DNA from: Devosia sp. SL43
Lineage (GTDB): Bacteria > Pseudomonadota > Alphaproteobacteria > Rhizobiales > Devosiaceae
NCBI RefSeq assembly: GCF_021729885.1
Contig: NZ_CP063401.1
Location: 3,774,501 to 3,838,500, forward strand
Direction: 5' to 3'
DNA length: 64,000 nucleotides
A program made the position numbers and the translations under genes. Positions 51,851 to 60,893 of the stretch are shown here, piece after piece. How positions within the stretch are numbered: the first letter of the stretch is position 1; each line of letters begins with the position of its first letter. The notes below the pieces were generated by a model, which worked only from the letters and a program-made list of their open reading frames with translations, was not told where the DNA came from and did no database searches.

Positions 51851-52762
51851 CTACTGCGCCGCCACCGCTTCGGGCCGATCCAGCCCGGCCAACCGTCGTG
51901 CCATCGCCAGGCTTGCCGGTTGTTCGCTGCGATAGCGGCGACCGATTTCCATCATCAGGACGGTGTCGGGCAGGAAGGTTAGCTCGGCGAAGATGCTGTC
52001 CCAGTTGATATCGCCCCAGCCGAGCGGCATGTGCAGGTCGCCAACGCCCATTGCGGTATTTTCCTGCGGGAAGAACGGCTTGTAGAAGCCCTGCGGACGG
52101 CCGAAGCTGTCATGGACATGCAGGTGCCCGGTGACCGGAGCCATGGCGGCGATCTGCTCGCGGAAGTTGAGCCCGCGATAGGTCGACTCGATATAGGCGT
52201 GGCTGAAATCGATCAGCGCGACGACGTTGGGGTGGTTCACCGCCTTGACAGTTGCGGCGACCTCGGCCGGCGTCTGGCGATATTGACCGAGCTCGGTCGT
52301 GAAGATGTTTTCGAGCGCGATGCGGACGCCCTGCGGCCGGGCGAAGTCGGCCAGTTCGGTCAGCGCTTCGCGCTCGCGCTGATCAGCCCCGGCACGCTCG
52401 GCGATCTGGTCGGCGCGCAGGCAGCCGCCATGCTGGACCAGGATACCCGCGCCGATGCGGTTGCAGAACTCGACCAGAGCCTTGGCAGCGTCGATCTGGT
52501 AGCGCTGGGTGACGGCGTCCATGAAGTTGGACGAGACCAGGCCATGCACGGTGTAGCGGAAATCGAACTGGCTGGTCACGGCCAGTACGCGGTCCAACCG
52601 CTCGGAGATGATGCGGCCGCCCGAGATCAGGTCGAGGCTGGTGATGCCCAGTTCGACGGTATCCACACCCATTTCGGCCAAAGCGCGCATGTCTTCGTAG
52701 AGGCTGGCGACTTCGCCGTCTGTCGAGCCGACATTGAAGCCGGTGCCGATGATGTTGCTCAT
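51851..52762 (-). CDS. Sugar phosphate isomerase/epimerase family TIM-barrel protein
   Basis: 303-residue AP-endonuclease-2-like TIM barrel (xylose-isomerase-like). Metal-site strands are visible: GVDTVELGITSLD, RIALENIF (Glu), VVALIDFSHAYIE (Asp, His), HLHVHDSFG (His) and VLMMEIG (Glu), the usual four-ligand divalent metal set. The ATG at 52762 has AAGGA about 9 bases upstream. It is the last gene of the ugp operon, 14 bases after ugpC. In E. coli that position is held by the phosphodiesterase ugpQ, so this gene may replace it functionally or handle another sugar phosphate. Substrate unknown. Confidence 0.82.
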   Translation of the reverse strand: MSNIIGTGFNVGSTDGEVASLYEDMRALAEMGVDTVELGITSLDLISGGRIISERLDRVLAVTSQFDFRYTVHGLVSSNFMDAVTQRYQIDAAKALVEFCNRIGAGILVQHGGCLRADQIAERAGADQREREALTELADFARPQGVRIALENIFTTELGQYRQTPAEVAATVKAVNHPNVVALIDFSHAYIESTYRGLNFREQIAAMAPVTGHLHVHDSFGRPQGFYKPFFPQENTAMGVGDLHMPLGWGDINWDSIFAELTFLPDTVLMMEIGRRYRSEQPASLAMARRLAGLDRPEAVAAQ

Positions 52763-52776
52763 GTCAGGTGTCCTTC

Positions 52777-53889
52777 TCAAGCGGTTACGGTTGTGGGGGT
52801 CTGCGCAGGCTGGCTGGCCGTATCGATGCGGCGGCTGGTGTCGTGGCTGAACACGTGCACATCGCTTTCGGCGAAGCTGAGATGGATCGGCATGCCCGTG
52901 CCCAAGGCATCGCTGCCGGTATCGACGGCGATGATGCGGCTGCCGTCCATGTCGGCATAGACTAGGCGGCTGGCGCCGAGCTCCTCGGTATAGTCGACGA
53001 CGGCGGGCAAGGCGCCCTTGGCGCCAGATGCGACGCGCCGGACGAGCTCGGGGCGAATGCCGATAGAGACTTCCTTGCTCACATGGTGCCGGGTCAGGTC
53101 CGGCAGGTGGATCATGCCGCCCTTGCCGTGGCGGAAATAGCCGTCCGCGCCGAAGAAGCCGCGCACCAGGTTCATGGCGGGCGAGCCGATGAAATCGGCA
53201 ACGAACAGGCTGGCCGGGTGGTGATAGACCTCGCTCGGCTTGCCGACCTGTTCCACCACGCCCTGGTTCATGATGATCAGGCGATCGGCCAGTGTCATGG
53301 CTTCGGTCTGGTCGTGCGTCACGAAAACCGAGGTGACGCCCAGGCTACGATGCAGGCTGCGGACCTCGGCGCGCATAGCGACGCGCAGCTTGGCATCGAG
53401 ATTGGAGAAAGGCTCGTCGAACAGGAAAACCTCGGGCTCGCGCACCATGGCGCGGGCCATGGCGACGCGCTGGCGCTGGCCGCCTGACAGCTCGCCCGGC
53501 TTGCGATCGAGATAGGGCTCGAGGCTGACGGCCTTGGCGACCTTGAGCACCTTCGCGTCCCGCTCGGCCCGCTTCATACCGGCGACCTTGAGCGCGTAGC
53601 CGATATTCTGGCGCACGCTCATATGGGGGTAGAGCGCGTAGTTCTGGAAAACCATGGCGCAGCCGCGTTCGCGCGGCTCGAGATCGTTGACGACCTTGCC
53701 GCCGATGGAGATTTCGCCTTCGGTGATCTCCTCCAAGCCCGCGATCATGCGGAGCAAGGTGGACTTGCCGCAGCCCGACGGGCCCAGGATGACGACGAAC
53801 TCGCCCTGTTCGATCTCGACGTCGACGCCGTGAATGACGTCGGTCTTCTGATAGCGCTTCTTGACGCCGGAAATTGATATGGCGGACAT
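52777..53889 (-). CDS. ugpC: sn-Glycerol-3-phosphate-type ABC importer ATPase
   Basis: 370-residue MalK-type ATPase. The ATG at 53889 starts [20 protein letters not shown]; the long open frame upstream of it is non-coding because it overlaps the permease gene. Walker [11 protein letters not shown]-loop [14 protein letters not shown], signature [17 protein letters not shown], Walker [17 protein letters not shown], switch His in [11 protein letters not shown], and a TOBE-type regulatory tail ([13 protein letters not shown]). Specificity is assigned from the UgpB-like binding protein at the head of the operon. Confidence 0.9.
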   Translation of the reverse strand: MSAISISGVKKRYQKTDVIHGVDVEIEQGEFVVILGPSGCGKSTLLRMIAGLEEITEGEISIGGKVVNDLEPRERGCAMVFQNYALYPHMSVRQNIGYALKVAGMKRAERDAKVLKVAKAVSLEPYLDRKPGELSGGQRQRVAMARAMVREPEVFLFDEPFSNLDAKLRVAMRAEVRSLHRSLGVTSVFVTHDQTEAMTLADRLIIMNQGVVEQVGKPSEVYHHPASLFVADFIGSPAMNLVRGFFGADGYFRHGKGGMIHLPDLTRHHVSKEVSIGIRPELVRRVASGAKGALPAVVDYTEELGASRLVYADMDGSRIIAVDTGSDALGTGMPIHLSFAESDVHVFSHDTSRRIDTASQPAQTPTTVTA

Positions 53890-53897
53890 GGGCGGTC

Positions 53898-54815
53898 TCA
53901 CTTGTCTCGGGAAATTAGGCCGCGCACGAACCAGCGCTGCATGAAGGCAACCACCAGCAACGGCGGCAGCATGATGATGAGGGCGCCCGCCATGGTGACG
54001 TTCCAGTCGGGCAACCCGTTCTGATCGGGAATGAGGGCCTTGAGCTGCATCACCACCGTGCCAAAATTGGCGCGGTCGGTGGTGATGAGCAGCGGCCACA
54101 GATACTGGTTCCAGCTCGACACGAAGAGGATGGTGGCGAGCGCCAACATGTTGGTGCGGCTGAGCGGGATCAGCACGTCGAAGAAGAAGCGCATCGGCCC
54201 GGCGCCATCCATCTTGGAGGCTTCGACCAGCTCGTCGGGGATGGTCATGAAGAACTGGCGGTAGAGGAAGGTGCCGGTGGCGGTGGCGACCAGCGGCAGG
54301 ATGAGGCCCGGATAGGAGTTGAGCAGGTTCCATTCGAGCGACAGTTGAATGCCCGACAGGCTCTGGATCAGCCAGGTGATGCCTAGATTGTCGAGAATGA
54401 ACTGGAACGGCAGCAGGGCATTGGCGGCGATCGAGTAAGTCGGCACGATGCGCACTTCGAGTGGCAGCATCAGGGTGATGAAGATCATCCAGAAGCAGAC
54501 CATGCGGGCGCGGTAGTTGAAGAACACGATGGAGAAGGCCGACAGCGCCGCCAGCGTGATCTTGCCCACCGTAACGCCGACCGCGACGATGAAGCTGTTG
54601 AGCATTTTCGGGCCGAGATCGGCACGGGTCCAGGCTTCCTGCAGGTTCTCAAACAGATGGGTCGATGGCCAGAGCACGATTGGCACCTGGCTAACTTCGG
54701 TCAGCGACTGCGACCCGGCCACGAAGGTGATCCAGAACGGCATGATGACGACGAAGAGGCCGAGGATCATCACTGCATAAGTGACGATATCGAAGATGGG
54801 GGAGCGTTCGATCAT
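53898..54815 (-). CDS. ugpE: sn-Glycerol-3-phosphate-type ABC permease
   Basis: 305-residue MalG-type permease. TM1 is [20 protein letters not shown], followed by [20 protein letters not shown]. The EAA loop is [20 protein letters not shown] near 195, and [21 protein letters not shown] follows as in UgpE/MalG proteins. It sits 8 bases before ugpC and 9 after ugpA. Six membrane segments are expected. Partner of ugpA. Confidence 0.92.
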   Translation of the reverse strand: MIERSPIFDIVTYAVMILGLFVVIMPFWITFVAGSQSLTEVSQVPIVLWPSTHLFENLQEAWTRADLGPKMLNSFIVAVGVTVGKITLAALSAFSIVFFNYRARMVCFWMIFITLMLPLEVRIVPTYSIAANALLPFQFILDNLGITWLIQSLSGIQLSLEWNLLNSYPGLILPLVATATGTFLYRQFFMTIPDELVEASKMDGAGPMRFFFDVLIPLSRTNMLALATILFVSSWNQYLWPLLITTDRANFGTVVMQLKALIPDQNGLPDWNVTMAGALIIMLPPLLVVAFMQRWFVRGLISRDK

Positions 54816-54824
54816 GACCGGTCC

Positions 54825-55709
54825 TCAGTTGTAGTGGACGCGCTTTTCGACCCATTTGAACTGGACGAAAGTGAGCGCAATGACGAGGATCATCAGGACG
54901 ATCGACTGGGCCGCAGCACCCGAATAATCGAGCCCTTTGAAGCCGTCGAAATAGATCTTGTAAACCATCACCTCGGTGGAGCCGACCGGCCCGCCCTCGG
55001 TCATCGTGTCGATCAGCCCGAAGCTGTCGGTGAAGCTCGAGATCAGGTTGATGATGAACAGGAAGAAGAAGGTCGGCGCGATCAGCGGCAGTTGCAGGTC
55101 GAACAGGCGTTGCACCGGGCGGGCGCCGTCCATGGCACCGGCTTCCGAGATGGAACGCGGGATCATCTGCAGGGCGGCCAGGAAGAAGATGAAGTTGTAG
55201 CCGATGCCGAGCCAGGCATGGCAGATGATGATCATCGCCAAAGCATGCACGCCGTTGATTGCCGGGTTCCACACACCGGGCCAGATCTCGTTGATCGAGC
55301 CGACCAGCCCCGATTCCGGCGCGAAGATGAAGCGGAAGGCGACGCCAGCGGCCGGCGCGGCAATGGCATAGGGCCAGACGAAAACCGACTGGAAGAGCTT
55401 GGTGCCCTTGAGCGCGCGATCAACGAAAGCGGCCAAAGTGAGCGCTACGGCCATCGAAATGGCGGTCACCACGACGGCGTAGAAACCGCTGCGCAACACC
55501 GTCGACCAGTATTCACGGTCGCGGAAGATCGCGAGGAAATTGTCGAACCAGACCCAGCTATTGCCGCCGCCCCAGGGTTGTTCGAGCGTAAACGCCCAGA
55601 ACAGGGCCTGCGTGGTCGGCCAGTAGAAGAACACGAGGACAAGTATCAGCTGCGGAGCGATCAACAGCCAGGGCAGGGTCTTGTTCTTGTAGTAGGCGCG
55701 TCGTTCCAT
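54825..55709 (-). CDS. ugpA: sn-Glycerol-3-phosphate-type ABC permease
   Basis: 294-residue MalF-type permease. TM1 is WLLIAPQLILVLVFFYWPTT, then QALFWAFTLEQPWGGGNSWV, which matches the UgpA N-terminal pattern. PRSISEAGAMDGARPVQRLF near 190 is the EAA loop, and SFGLIDTMTEGGPVGSTEVM follows as in UgpA. It is separated from ugpB by 73 bases holding a hairpin. Six membrane segments. Confidence 0.92.
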   Translation of the reverse strand: MERRAYYKNKTLPWLLIAPQLILVLVFFYWPTTQALFWAFTLEQPWGGGNSWVWFDNFLAIFRDREYWSTVLRSGFYAVVVTAISMAVALTLAAFVDRALKGTKLFQSVFVWPYAIAAPAAGVAFRFIFAPESGLVGSINEIWPGVWNPAINGVHALAMIIICHAWLGIGYNFIFFLAALQMIPRSISEAGAMDGARPVQRLFDLQLPLIAPTFFFLFIINLISSFTDSFGLIDTMTEGGPVGSTEVMVYKIYFDGFKGLDYSGAAAQSIVLMILVIALTFVQFKWVEKRVHYN

Positions 55710-55739
55710 GGCCGCCTCCGTGGATCGCTGAAGAAGGAA

Positions 55740-55768
55740 GGCACGGACGGCTGATTGCCGCCCGTGCC
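55740..55768 (-). terminator. Intra-operon hairpin between ugpB and ugpA
   Basis: GGCACGGACGGC / GCCGCCCGTGCC pair over 12 bases with one A-C mismatch and a TGATT loop, between the binding-protein stop and the permease start. No T-tract. Same placement as the hairpins in the two other ABC operons of the window. Confidence 0.6.
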
Positions 55769-55782
55769 AGGAGAGTCAGGAA

Positions 55783-57120
55783 CTACAGCAGCGAAGCGCC
55801 GGCATAGGTGGCTTCGAAGCGACGGAGGATGTCATTGCCCTTGGCGTCGAAGTCGGTCAGCGCCTGCTTGGGATCGGCGTTGTTGAACAGCACGTCCTGG
55901 ATGGTCTTGACCATTTCCGCGCGGATCGAGGCGTAGTTGCCCAGGCGGATGCCGCGGGTGTTCTCGGTCGGCGGGGTGGCGGTCAGGCTCTCGATGGCCA
56001 GTTCACGACCGGCATACGGCGCTTCGTTGTAGAAGCCGTTGGCCTTCATGGCCTCGAAGCCCGAATTGGTGACCGGGATATAACCGGTAACGGTCGACCA
56101 CCATTCGGCCTGCTTGGGGGTGGAGATGAAGGCGTAGAAGGCTGCGGCGCCCTTGTATTCTTCTTCGGTCTTGCCCTGGAGGGTCCACAGCGAAGCGCCA
56201 CCGACGAGGCTGTTGGTGCGCTCGACGCCTTCACGCATCGGCAGCATGGCAACCTGCCAGTTGAGGCCTTCGATAGCCTTGGCAGTGACGGTGCCGTGGC
56301 CGGCAACCGAGCCCGAGAAAATCTGGCAATCACCGGCAGCGAAAGCGTCGAGGTCGTTCTGGCCGACATCCTTGGACTTATGGACGAACAGGCCCTCGTC
56401 ATACATGGCCTTGATCCAGGTCAGCTGGTCGACGAACAGGCCCTGGCTGGCGGCCATTTCAGCGTCGAGGCCGCCGAAGCCGTTGCCCTTGGTAGCGATG
56501 GGCTGGTTGTGAATGGCCGAGAACTGCTCGTACCACTGCCAGACGCCGGCCGGATCGAAGGCGACCGGGCATTCATAGCCGGCGGCCTTCATCTTGCGGG
56601 CGACGTCCTCGACTTCAGTCCAGGTGGACGGAATGCCTTCGAAGCCGACCTTGGCCAGTGCGTCGGTGTTGTAATAGATCATCGCCGTCGAAGAGTTGAA
56701 CGGCATCGACAGCAGTTCGCCGGTCGAGGTCGAATAGTATGACGCGATGCCGGCGAAATAGTCGCCGAAGTCCACGTCGAGGCCGGCGTCGGCCATCACG
56801 GTCTTGACCGGCACATAGGCCTTGGACAGCATCAGGTCGAGCGTGCCGGCGTCGAAGATCTGGGTGATGGTCGGCTGCTTGTTGGCGCGGTAGGCCGCGA
56901 TGGTGTTCTGCAGGTTGGCGTCGTAGTTGTCCTGGCTGACACAGACGATTTCATAGTCGGCCTGCGACGCGTTGAAGTCCTTGCACATGTCCTGGATGCG
57001 ATCGCTCAGATCGCCGGACAGGCCATACCAGAACTCGAACTTGGTCTGGGCCATGGCGGGAGTTGCCAGCGCGAGCACGGCGATGGTGGAGGCTGCGGTA
57101 AGCAGCGTGGTGCGGTTCAT
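55783..57120 (-). CDS. ugpB: sn-Glycerol-3-phosphate-type ABC substrate-binding protein
   Basis: 445-residue periplasmic binding protein. The ATG at 57120 gives a signal peptide MNRTTLLTAASTIAVLALATPAMA (cleavage before QTK), and the mature part opens FEFWYGLSGDLSDRIQDM as in UgpB. Other UgpB-like blocks are YDANLQNTIAAYRANKQPTI, QIFDAGTLDLMLSKAYVPV, GIASYYSTSTGELLSMPFNS (with the PFNSST motif) and WQWYEQFSAIHNQPIATKGN. Head gene of a ugpBAEC operon imported glycerol-3-phosphate or its diesters; Pho control is likely for this family and would fit the divergent phn genes. Confidence 0.9.
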   Translation of the reverse strand: MNRTTLLTAASTIAVLALATPAMAQTKFEFWYGLSGDLSDRIQDMCKDFNASQADYEIVCVSQDNYDANLQNTIAAYRANKQPTITQIFDAGTLDLMLSKAYVPVKTVMADAGLDVDFGDYFAGIASYYSTSTGELLSMPFNSSTAMIYYNTDALAKVGFEGIPSTWTEVEDVARKMKAAGYECPVAFDPAGVWQWYEQFSAIHNQPIATKGNGFGGLDAEMAASQGLFVDQLTWIKAMYDEGLFVHKSKDVGQNDLDAFAAGDCQIFSGSVAGHGTVTAKAIEGLNWQVAMLPMREGVERTNSLVGGASLWTLQGKTEEEYKGAAAFYAFISTPKQAEWWSTVTGYIPVTNSGFEAMKANGFYNEAPYAGRELAIESLTATPPTENTRGIRLGNYASIRAEMVKTIQDVLFNNADPKQALTDFDAKGNDILRRFEATYAGASLL

Positions 57121-57199
57121 TTGGGCCTGTCTCCGATAGGGAATGCCTAGGGGCGGCCGGACTTCTAGTGGCGCTGTTTGACGTTTGCCTTGCAGAGCC

Positions 57200-57262
57200 G
57201 TGACCATTAACCGACAGTTGCGTGACGTCTGGATGACCACATTGCGGTCGCCAAACTGTCAT
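57200..57262. promoter_or_regulatory. Possible Pho-box-like sites between ugpB and phnM
   Basis: On the minus strand CTGTCGGTTAATGGTCAC (57200-57217) resembles a two-half Pho box with the right 11-base period, toward ugpB. On the plus strand a perfect CTGTCAT half-site stands at 57256-57262, toward phnM, but its second half is poor. PhoB binding is inference. Confidence 0.35.
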
Positions 57263-57322
57263 CAACTTCGGTTAGCGCAGGCGTGCAGATAGATCAGAAG
57301 CAGCGCAGGAAATCGTCCGCTC

Positions 57323-58471
57323 ATGAACACCATCGCCCTCGGTGAACTCGTCCTTACCAATGCCCGGATCGTGCTGGCCAACGAGGTGCTGGAGGGTTCA
57401 GTGCGCGTGGATGGCGGGGTGGTCACCGATATCGGCACGCCCAGCCGGACCGGTATCGATCTCGAGGGGGATTACTTGATTCCGGGCCTCGTCGAGCTGC
57501 ACACCGACCACCTCGAAACTCACTACGCACCGCGGCCGCGGGTACGGTGGAACCCGGTGGCCGCGGTGCAGGCGCACGACGCGCAGATTGCCGCCTCGGG
57601 CATCACCACGGTGCTAGACGCCATCCGTGTCGGTCTCGATGAAGACACCGATATGGGCACGCCGGATATGCGCATCCTGGCCGACGCCATTGCGGCCGGC
57701 ATGCGCGCCGGGCGGCTGCGGGCGGAGCATCACATTCATCTGCGCTGTGAAGTGTCCTCACCCGATTGCATGGAGGCCTTCGAATTCTTCAAGGACGATC
57801 CGGCGGTGCGACTGGCTTCGCTGATGGACCATGCGCCCGGCCAGCGACAATTCACCAGCATGGACGCCTGCCGCGCCTATTATCAGGGCAAGAAGAAGAT
57901 GAGCGACGCGGATTTCGACGCCTTCGTGCGTCGCCGCAACGAGCAGTCGCAGGCCTATGCCGGCCCCACGCGCCGGGCCATTGCCGAGATGTGCAACGCC
58001 AAGGGCATCGTGCTGGCCAGCCACGATGACGCCACGCGCGAGCATGTCGAAGAGGGCGAGGCCTTGGGCATGCACATCGCCGAGTTCCCCACCACGCTCG
58101 AAGCCGCCAAGGCGTCGCGCCAGGCGGGCATGGCTATCCTGATGGGCGGACCGAACGTCGTTCGCGGCGGTTCGCATTCGGGCAATATCTCGGCGCGCAA
58201 GCTGGCCGAGCATGACCTGCTCGATATTCTATCTTCGGACTACATTCCCTTCTCGATGCTGCAGTCGGCATTCTGCCTGGCCGAGACTGTCGAAGGTGTT
58301 GGCCTGCCCAAGGCCGTTCAGATGGTGACCAAGCGACCGGCCGAAGCAGGTGGGTTCCATGACCGCGGCGAGATTGCCGTCGGCAAGCGGGCGGACTTCG
58401 TGCATCTGCGCGTCGAAGACGGCATTCCGATCGTGCTGACGGTCTGGCGCGAGGGGCAGCGGGTCATATGA
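57323..58471 (+). CDS. phnM: Alpha-D-ribose 1-methylphosphonate 5-triphosphate diphosphatase
   Basis: 382-residue amidohydrolase of the C-P lyase pathway, which removes pyrophosphate from the ribosyl-phosphonate triphosphate. Diagnostic blocks: TNARIVLANEVLEGSVRVDG, the metal motif LVELHTDHLETHYAPRPRVR (H60, H63), HHIHLRCEVSSPDCMEAFEF, LMDHAPGQRQF, LASHDDATREHVEEGEALGM and GPNVVRGGSHSGNISARKLA. Length is standard. The ATG at 57323 opens a phnM-phnN pair that faces ugpB. The phnN ATG overlaps its stop by four bases. Confidence 0.95.
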   Translation: MNTIALGELVLTNARIVLANEVLEGSVRVDGGVVTDIGTPSRTGIDLEGDYLIPGLVELHTDHLETHYAPRPRVRWNPVAAVQAHDAQIAASGITTVLDAIRVGLDEDTDMGTPDMRILADAIAAGMRAGRLRAEHHIHLRCEVSSPDCMEAFEFFKDDPAVRLASLMDHAPGQRQFTSMDACRAYYQGKKKMSDADFDAFVRRRNEQSQAYAGPTRRAIAEMCNAKGIVLASHDDATREHVEEGEALGMHIAEFPTTLEAAKASRQAGMAILMGGPNVVRGGSHSGNISARKLAEHDLLDILSSDYIPFSMLQSAFCLAETVEGVGLPKAVQMVTKRPAEAGGFHDRGEIAVGKRADFVHLRVEDGIPIVLTVWREGQRVI

Positions 58472-59031
58472 GCGGAACCTTTGTCGCTGTCGTCGGACCC
58501 AGTGGCGTCGGCAAGGACAGTCTGATCGGCTTTGCCCGCGAGCGGCTGGAGGCCAGCGGTAGGGTGACCTTCGTCCGTCGCGTGGTGACACGGCAGGCCG
58601 ATGGCGGCAGTGAGGACCATGACAGCATGGATGTGGCGAGCTTTGCCGCCGCCGAGCAGGACGGGGCCTTTGCGCTGAACTGGGACGCGCATGGCTTGCG
58701 CTACGGGTTGCCGATAGGGCTCGAGGACGACCTAAAAGCAGGCCGGGTGGTGGTGGCCAACCTGTCGCGCGCGGTGATCCCGGCGCTGGTCGAGCGCTAT
58801 CCAGATGCGGTTGTCGTGCTCGTGACGGCGGAACGCGATGTGATTGAGCGGCGCCTGTCAAACCGCGGCCGTGAGACAGCGGAGTCGATCCAGGGCCGGC
58901 TGGACCGCCGGGTCGGCGACAAGCTGCCGGCGAGGACCGTGAAGATCGACAATTCGGGAGCGCTGGAGGCCGCAGGGACGCAGTTCGTGCGGCTGCTGGG
59001 AGATGCGGCGCGGATGGGCGTTCGGGCTTAG
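58468..59031 (+). CDS. phnN: Ribose 1,5-bisphosphokinase
   Basis: 187-residue guanylate-kinase-like enzyme that phosphorylates ribose 1,5-bisphosphate to PRPP, closing the C-P lyase pathway. P-loop GPSGVGKDS (10-18), FVRRVVTRQADGGSEDHDSM (TRxA motif of PhnN), NWDAHGLRYGLPIGLEDDL and the lid VLVTAERDVIERRLSNRGRE. It overlaps phnM (ATGA) and converges with phnF with two bases between. Confidence 0.93.
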   Translation: MSGTFVAVVGPSGVGKDSLIGFARERLEASGRVTFVRRVVTRQADGGSEDHDSMDVASFAAAEQDGAFALNWDAHGLRYGLPIGLEDDLKAGRVVVANLSRAVIPALVERYPDAVVVLVTAERDVIERRLSNRGRETAESIQGRLDRRVGDKLPARTVKIDNSGALEAAGTQFVRLLGDAARMGVRA

Positions 59032-59033
59032 AC

Positions 59034-59759
59034 CTAAACCACCAACTCCATCCGCTCCGCCGGAAAGCGGCTTAGCGCGTAAGATATTGGATTGCCTTCC
59101 GAATCCACGTCCACAGCCTCGGACACCAGCAGAATCGCACCCGGCGCCAGGCCCAGTAGTTTGGTTTCCTCTACGTCTGCATGGCGGGCCGAGATGCGGG
59201 TTGAGGCCCGGGAATAGTCGTCTATGCCGTAACTGGAAAACACCGCCGTCATGCGGTGCAACTGCTCGATCCGCTCGCCGATATCGGGAAAGCGACGATA
59301 GGGCAGCCAGGTGGTGGCGCGGGAGATCGGGCGACCATCGGCGGAGGATACGCCATCAATGCGGGTGACCTTCTCGCCGGGCCTGATGGCCAGTGCCTTG
59401 GCGATCGTCGCGGTGGCATTTTCGAGCCTGGCGCCAAGATGTTGGGTTCCGATGTGATGGGCCTGTCCGGCGAGCCCTTCAGTGAATCTGGTGCGTTTGC
59501 CAATGGGATAGCTGAGCCGTTTGGCGCTGCGCACGAAGGTGCCGCGACCCTGTTCGGCGCCAACTACGCCCTCCTCGGCCAGCACGGCCAGGGCTCGGCG
59601 CACGGTGTGGCGATTGGCGGAAAAGCGTTCCGCCAGAAGGGCTTCGGTGGGAAGGCGATCGCCGCTGGCCAGCTTGCCACCAATAATATCGAGGCGAATG
59701 GCATCGGCGATGCGGCGCCAGAGGGCGACGCCGCCAAGCTCGTCTTTCAAAACTGTCAT
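59034..59759 (-). CDS. phnF: GntR/UTRA-family phosphonate regulator
   Basis: 241-residue regulator, the normal PhnF length. The winged helix lies at about 10-75 (LWRRIADAIRLDIIGGKL, LLAERFSANRHTVRRALAVL, GRGTFVRS). The UTRA ligand domain (about 95-235) has ALAIRPGEKVTRIDGVSSAD, ISRATTWLPYRRFPDI and LLVSEAVDVDSEGNPISYAL. I take the ATG at 59759 (MTVLKDELGG), which matches family starts, over the GTG at 59786. It is divergent from phnG and a perfect dyad lies between them, so it probably represses the C-P lyase operon and itself. Confidence 0.92.
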   Translation of the reverse strand: MTVLKDELGGVALWRRIADAIRLDIIGGKLASGDRLPTEALLAERFSANRHTVRRALAVLAEEGVVGAEQGRGTFVRSAKRLSYPIGKRTRFTEGLAGQAHHIGTQHLGARLENATATIAKALAIRPGEKVTRIDGVSSADGRPISRATTWLPYRRFPDIGERIEQLHRMTAVFSSYGIDDYSRASTRISARHADVEETKLLGLAPGAILLVSEAVDVDSEGNPISYALSRFPAERMELVV

Positions 59760-59803
59760 TGCATTTTCACACGAGGAGAGTAGCACCGGACTCAGGACAT
59801 TAG

Positions 59804-59823
59804 TTGTCTAGTTCATTAGACAA
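59804..59823. promoter_or_regulatory. Predicted PhnF operator
   Basis: TTGTCTAgttcatTAGACAA is a perfect 7-bp-arm dyad with a 6-base spacer, between phnF and phnG and 12 bases before the phnG start. The GTCTA/TAGAC core matches the GTnTA-type sites of HutC-subfamily regulators. Confidence 0.75.
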
Positions 59824-59835
59824 ATCGAGGCAAGT

Positions 59836-60291
59836 ATGCACGCAGCACTCTCGCAGAATGCACAAGCCAGGAAGGCGGCTCTCGACGTGCTCGCTGCCGC
59901 TCCTGCGCGAGCTCTGGCCGAGCTCTGGGATCGTTGGGCCGACAAGCCTGGGCACAGCAAGGTGCGGGGACCCGAGGTTGGCCTCGTCATGGTGCGCGGC
60001 CGGGCTGGCGGCGGCGGGGCGCCGTTCAACATGGGCGAGGCCAGCGTAAGCCGGGCCAGCGTGCGCATTGTAACGGGCGAAGTGGGGCACGGGTATTGCC
60101 TGGGCCGCGACACCGGCAAGGCCGAGGTGATCGCCGTGATCGATGCGCTCTGGCAGCGCGACCCTGATCGGGTGGAGGCCGAAATCATTGCGCCGCTGCA
60201 GGCACTTGCTGAGGCGGACGACCAGAAGCGCCGCGATGAGTCCGCCGCCACGCGGGTCGACTTCTTCACCATGGTGCGCGGGGATAACTGA
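59836..60291 (+). CDS. phnG: C-P lyase complex subunit
   Basis: 151-residue PhnG, part of the PhnGHIJ core that makes ribose 1-phosphonate 5-triphosphate and cleaves the C-P bond. Recognisable blocks are PEVGLVMVRGRAGGGGAPFN, MGEASVSRASVRIVTGEVGH and GYCLGRDTGKAEVIAVIDAL. First gene of the operon downstream of the PhnF dyad; phnH follows after one base. Confidence 0.95.
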   Translation: MHAALSQNAQARKAALDVLAAAPARALAELWDRWADKPGHSKVRGPEVGLVMVRGRAGGGGAPFNMGEASVSRASVRIVTGEVGHGYCLGRDTGKAEVIAVIDALWQRDPDRVEAEIIAPLQALAEADDQKRRDESAATRVDFFTMVRGDN

Positions 60292-60292
60292 A

Positions 60293-60892
60293 ATGGACAT
60301 GGTTCTTGACGGCGGTTTTGCCGACCCGGTCCTGCAGTCGCAGACCGTCTTTCGTGCCGTCATGGATGCGCTGGCCAACCCCGGGACGGTGCAAAATCTC
60401 GTCACACCTCAGTCGATTGGCGGTAGCATTCAGGCCGAATTGGCTAGCGTACTGCTAACATTGAGCGATCACGACACCAGCATTTGGTTGGACGATCGGT
60501 TGCGGTCTGACACCGCCGTTCTGGATTTCGTGAACTTTCACGCCGGCGCGCCCATCGTGCGTGAGCCGGGCAGAGCGGCGTTCGCCTTCGCCACCGGCGA
60601 CACGCATCTGCCACGCCTCGATCAGTTCAACCTGGGCACGCAGGAATATCCCGATCGCTCGACCACGATCGTGCTGGCTGTCGAGGCGCTTGATGGCGGT
60701 GCCGCGCTGATCACGCGCGGACCTGGGATCAAGGGCCACGGACATATTAGCCCGGTTGGGTTGCCCGGGGATTTCGTCGCGCAGTGGGCTGATAACCGCG
60801 AACTGTTCCCGCGCGGCATCGACCTGCTGCTGGTAGCGGATGGTGCGGTGATGGGTCTGCCGCGCTCGACCCGGATCACGGAAGGACATTGA
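60293..60892 (+). CDS. phnH: C-P lyase complex subunit
   Basis: 199-residue PhnH starting at the ATG at 60293, one base after the phnG stop codon (a second ATG follows at 60299). Typical blocks: GFADPVLQSQTVFRAVMDAL, ANPGTVQNL, LLTLSDHDTSIWLD and RGPGIKGHGHISPVGL, with FPRGIDLLLVADGAVMGLPR near the C terminus. The core subunit packs against PhnG and PhnJ in the complex. One base separates it from phnI. Confidence 0.94.
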   Translation: MDMVLDGGFADPVLQSQTVFRAVMDALANPGTVQNLVTPQSIGGSIQAELASVLLTLSDHDTSIWLDDRLRSDTAVLDFVNFHAGAPIVREPGRAAFAFATGDTHLPRLDQFNLGTQEYPDRSTTIVLAVEALDGGAALITRGPGIKGHGHISPVGLPGDFVAQWADNRELFPRGIDLLLVADGAVMGLPRSTRITEGH

Positions 60893-60893
60893 G

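Noticed and set aside
53890..54333. N-terminal extension of ugpC (open frame upstream of 53889)
   Set aside because: It overlaps ugpE in another frame and looks like antisense-type Arg/His-rich sequence; the ATG at 53889 gives the normal family start.
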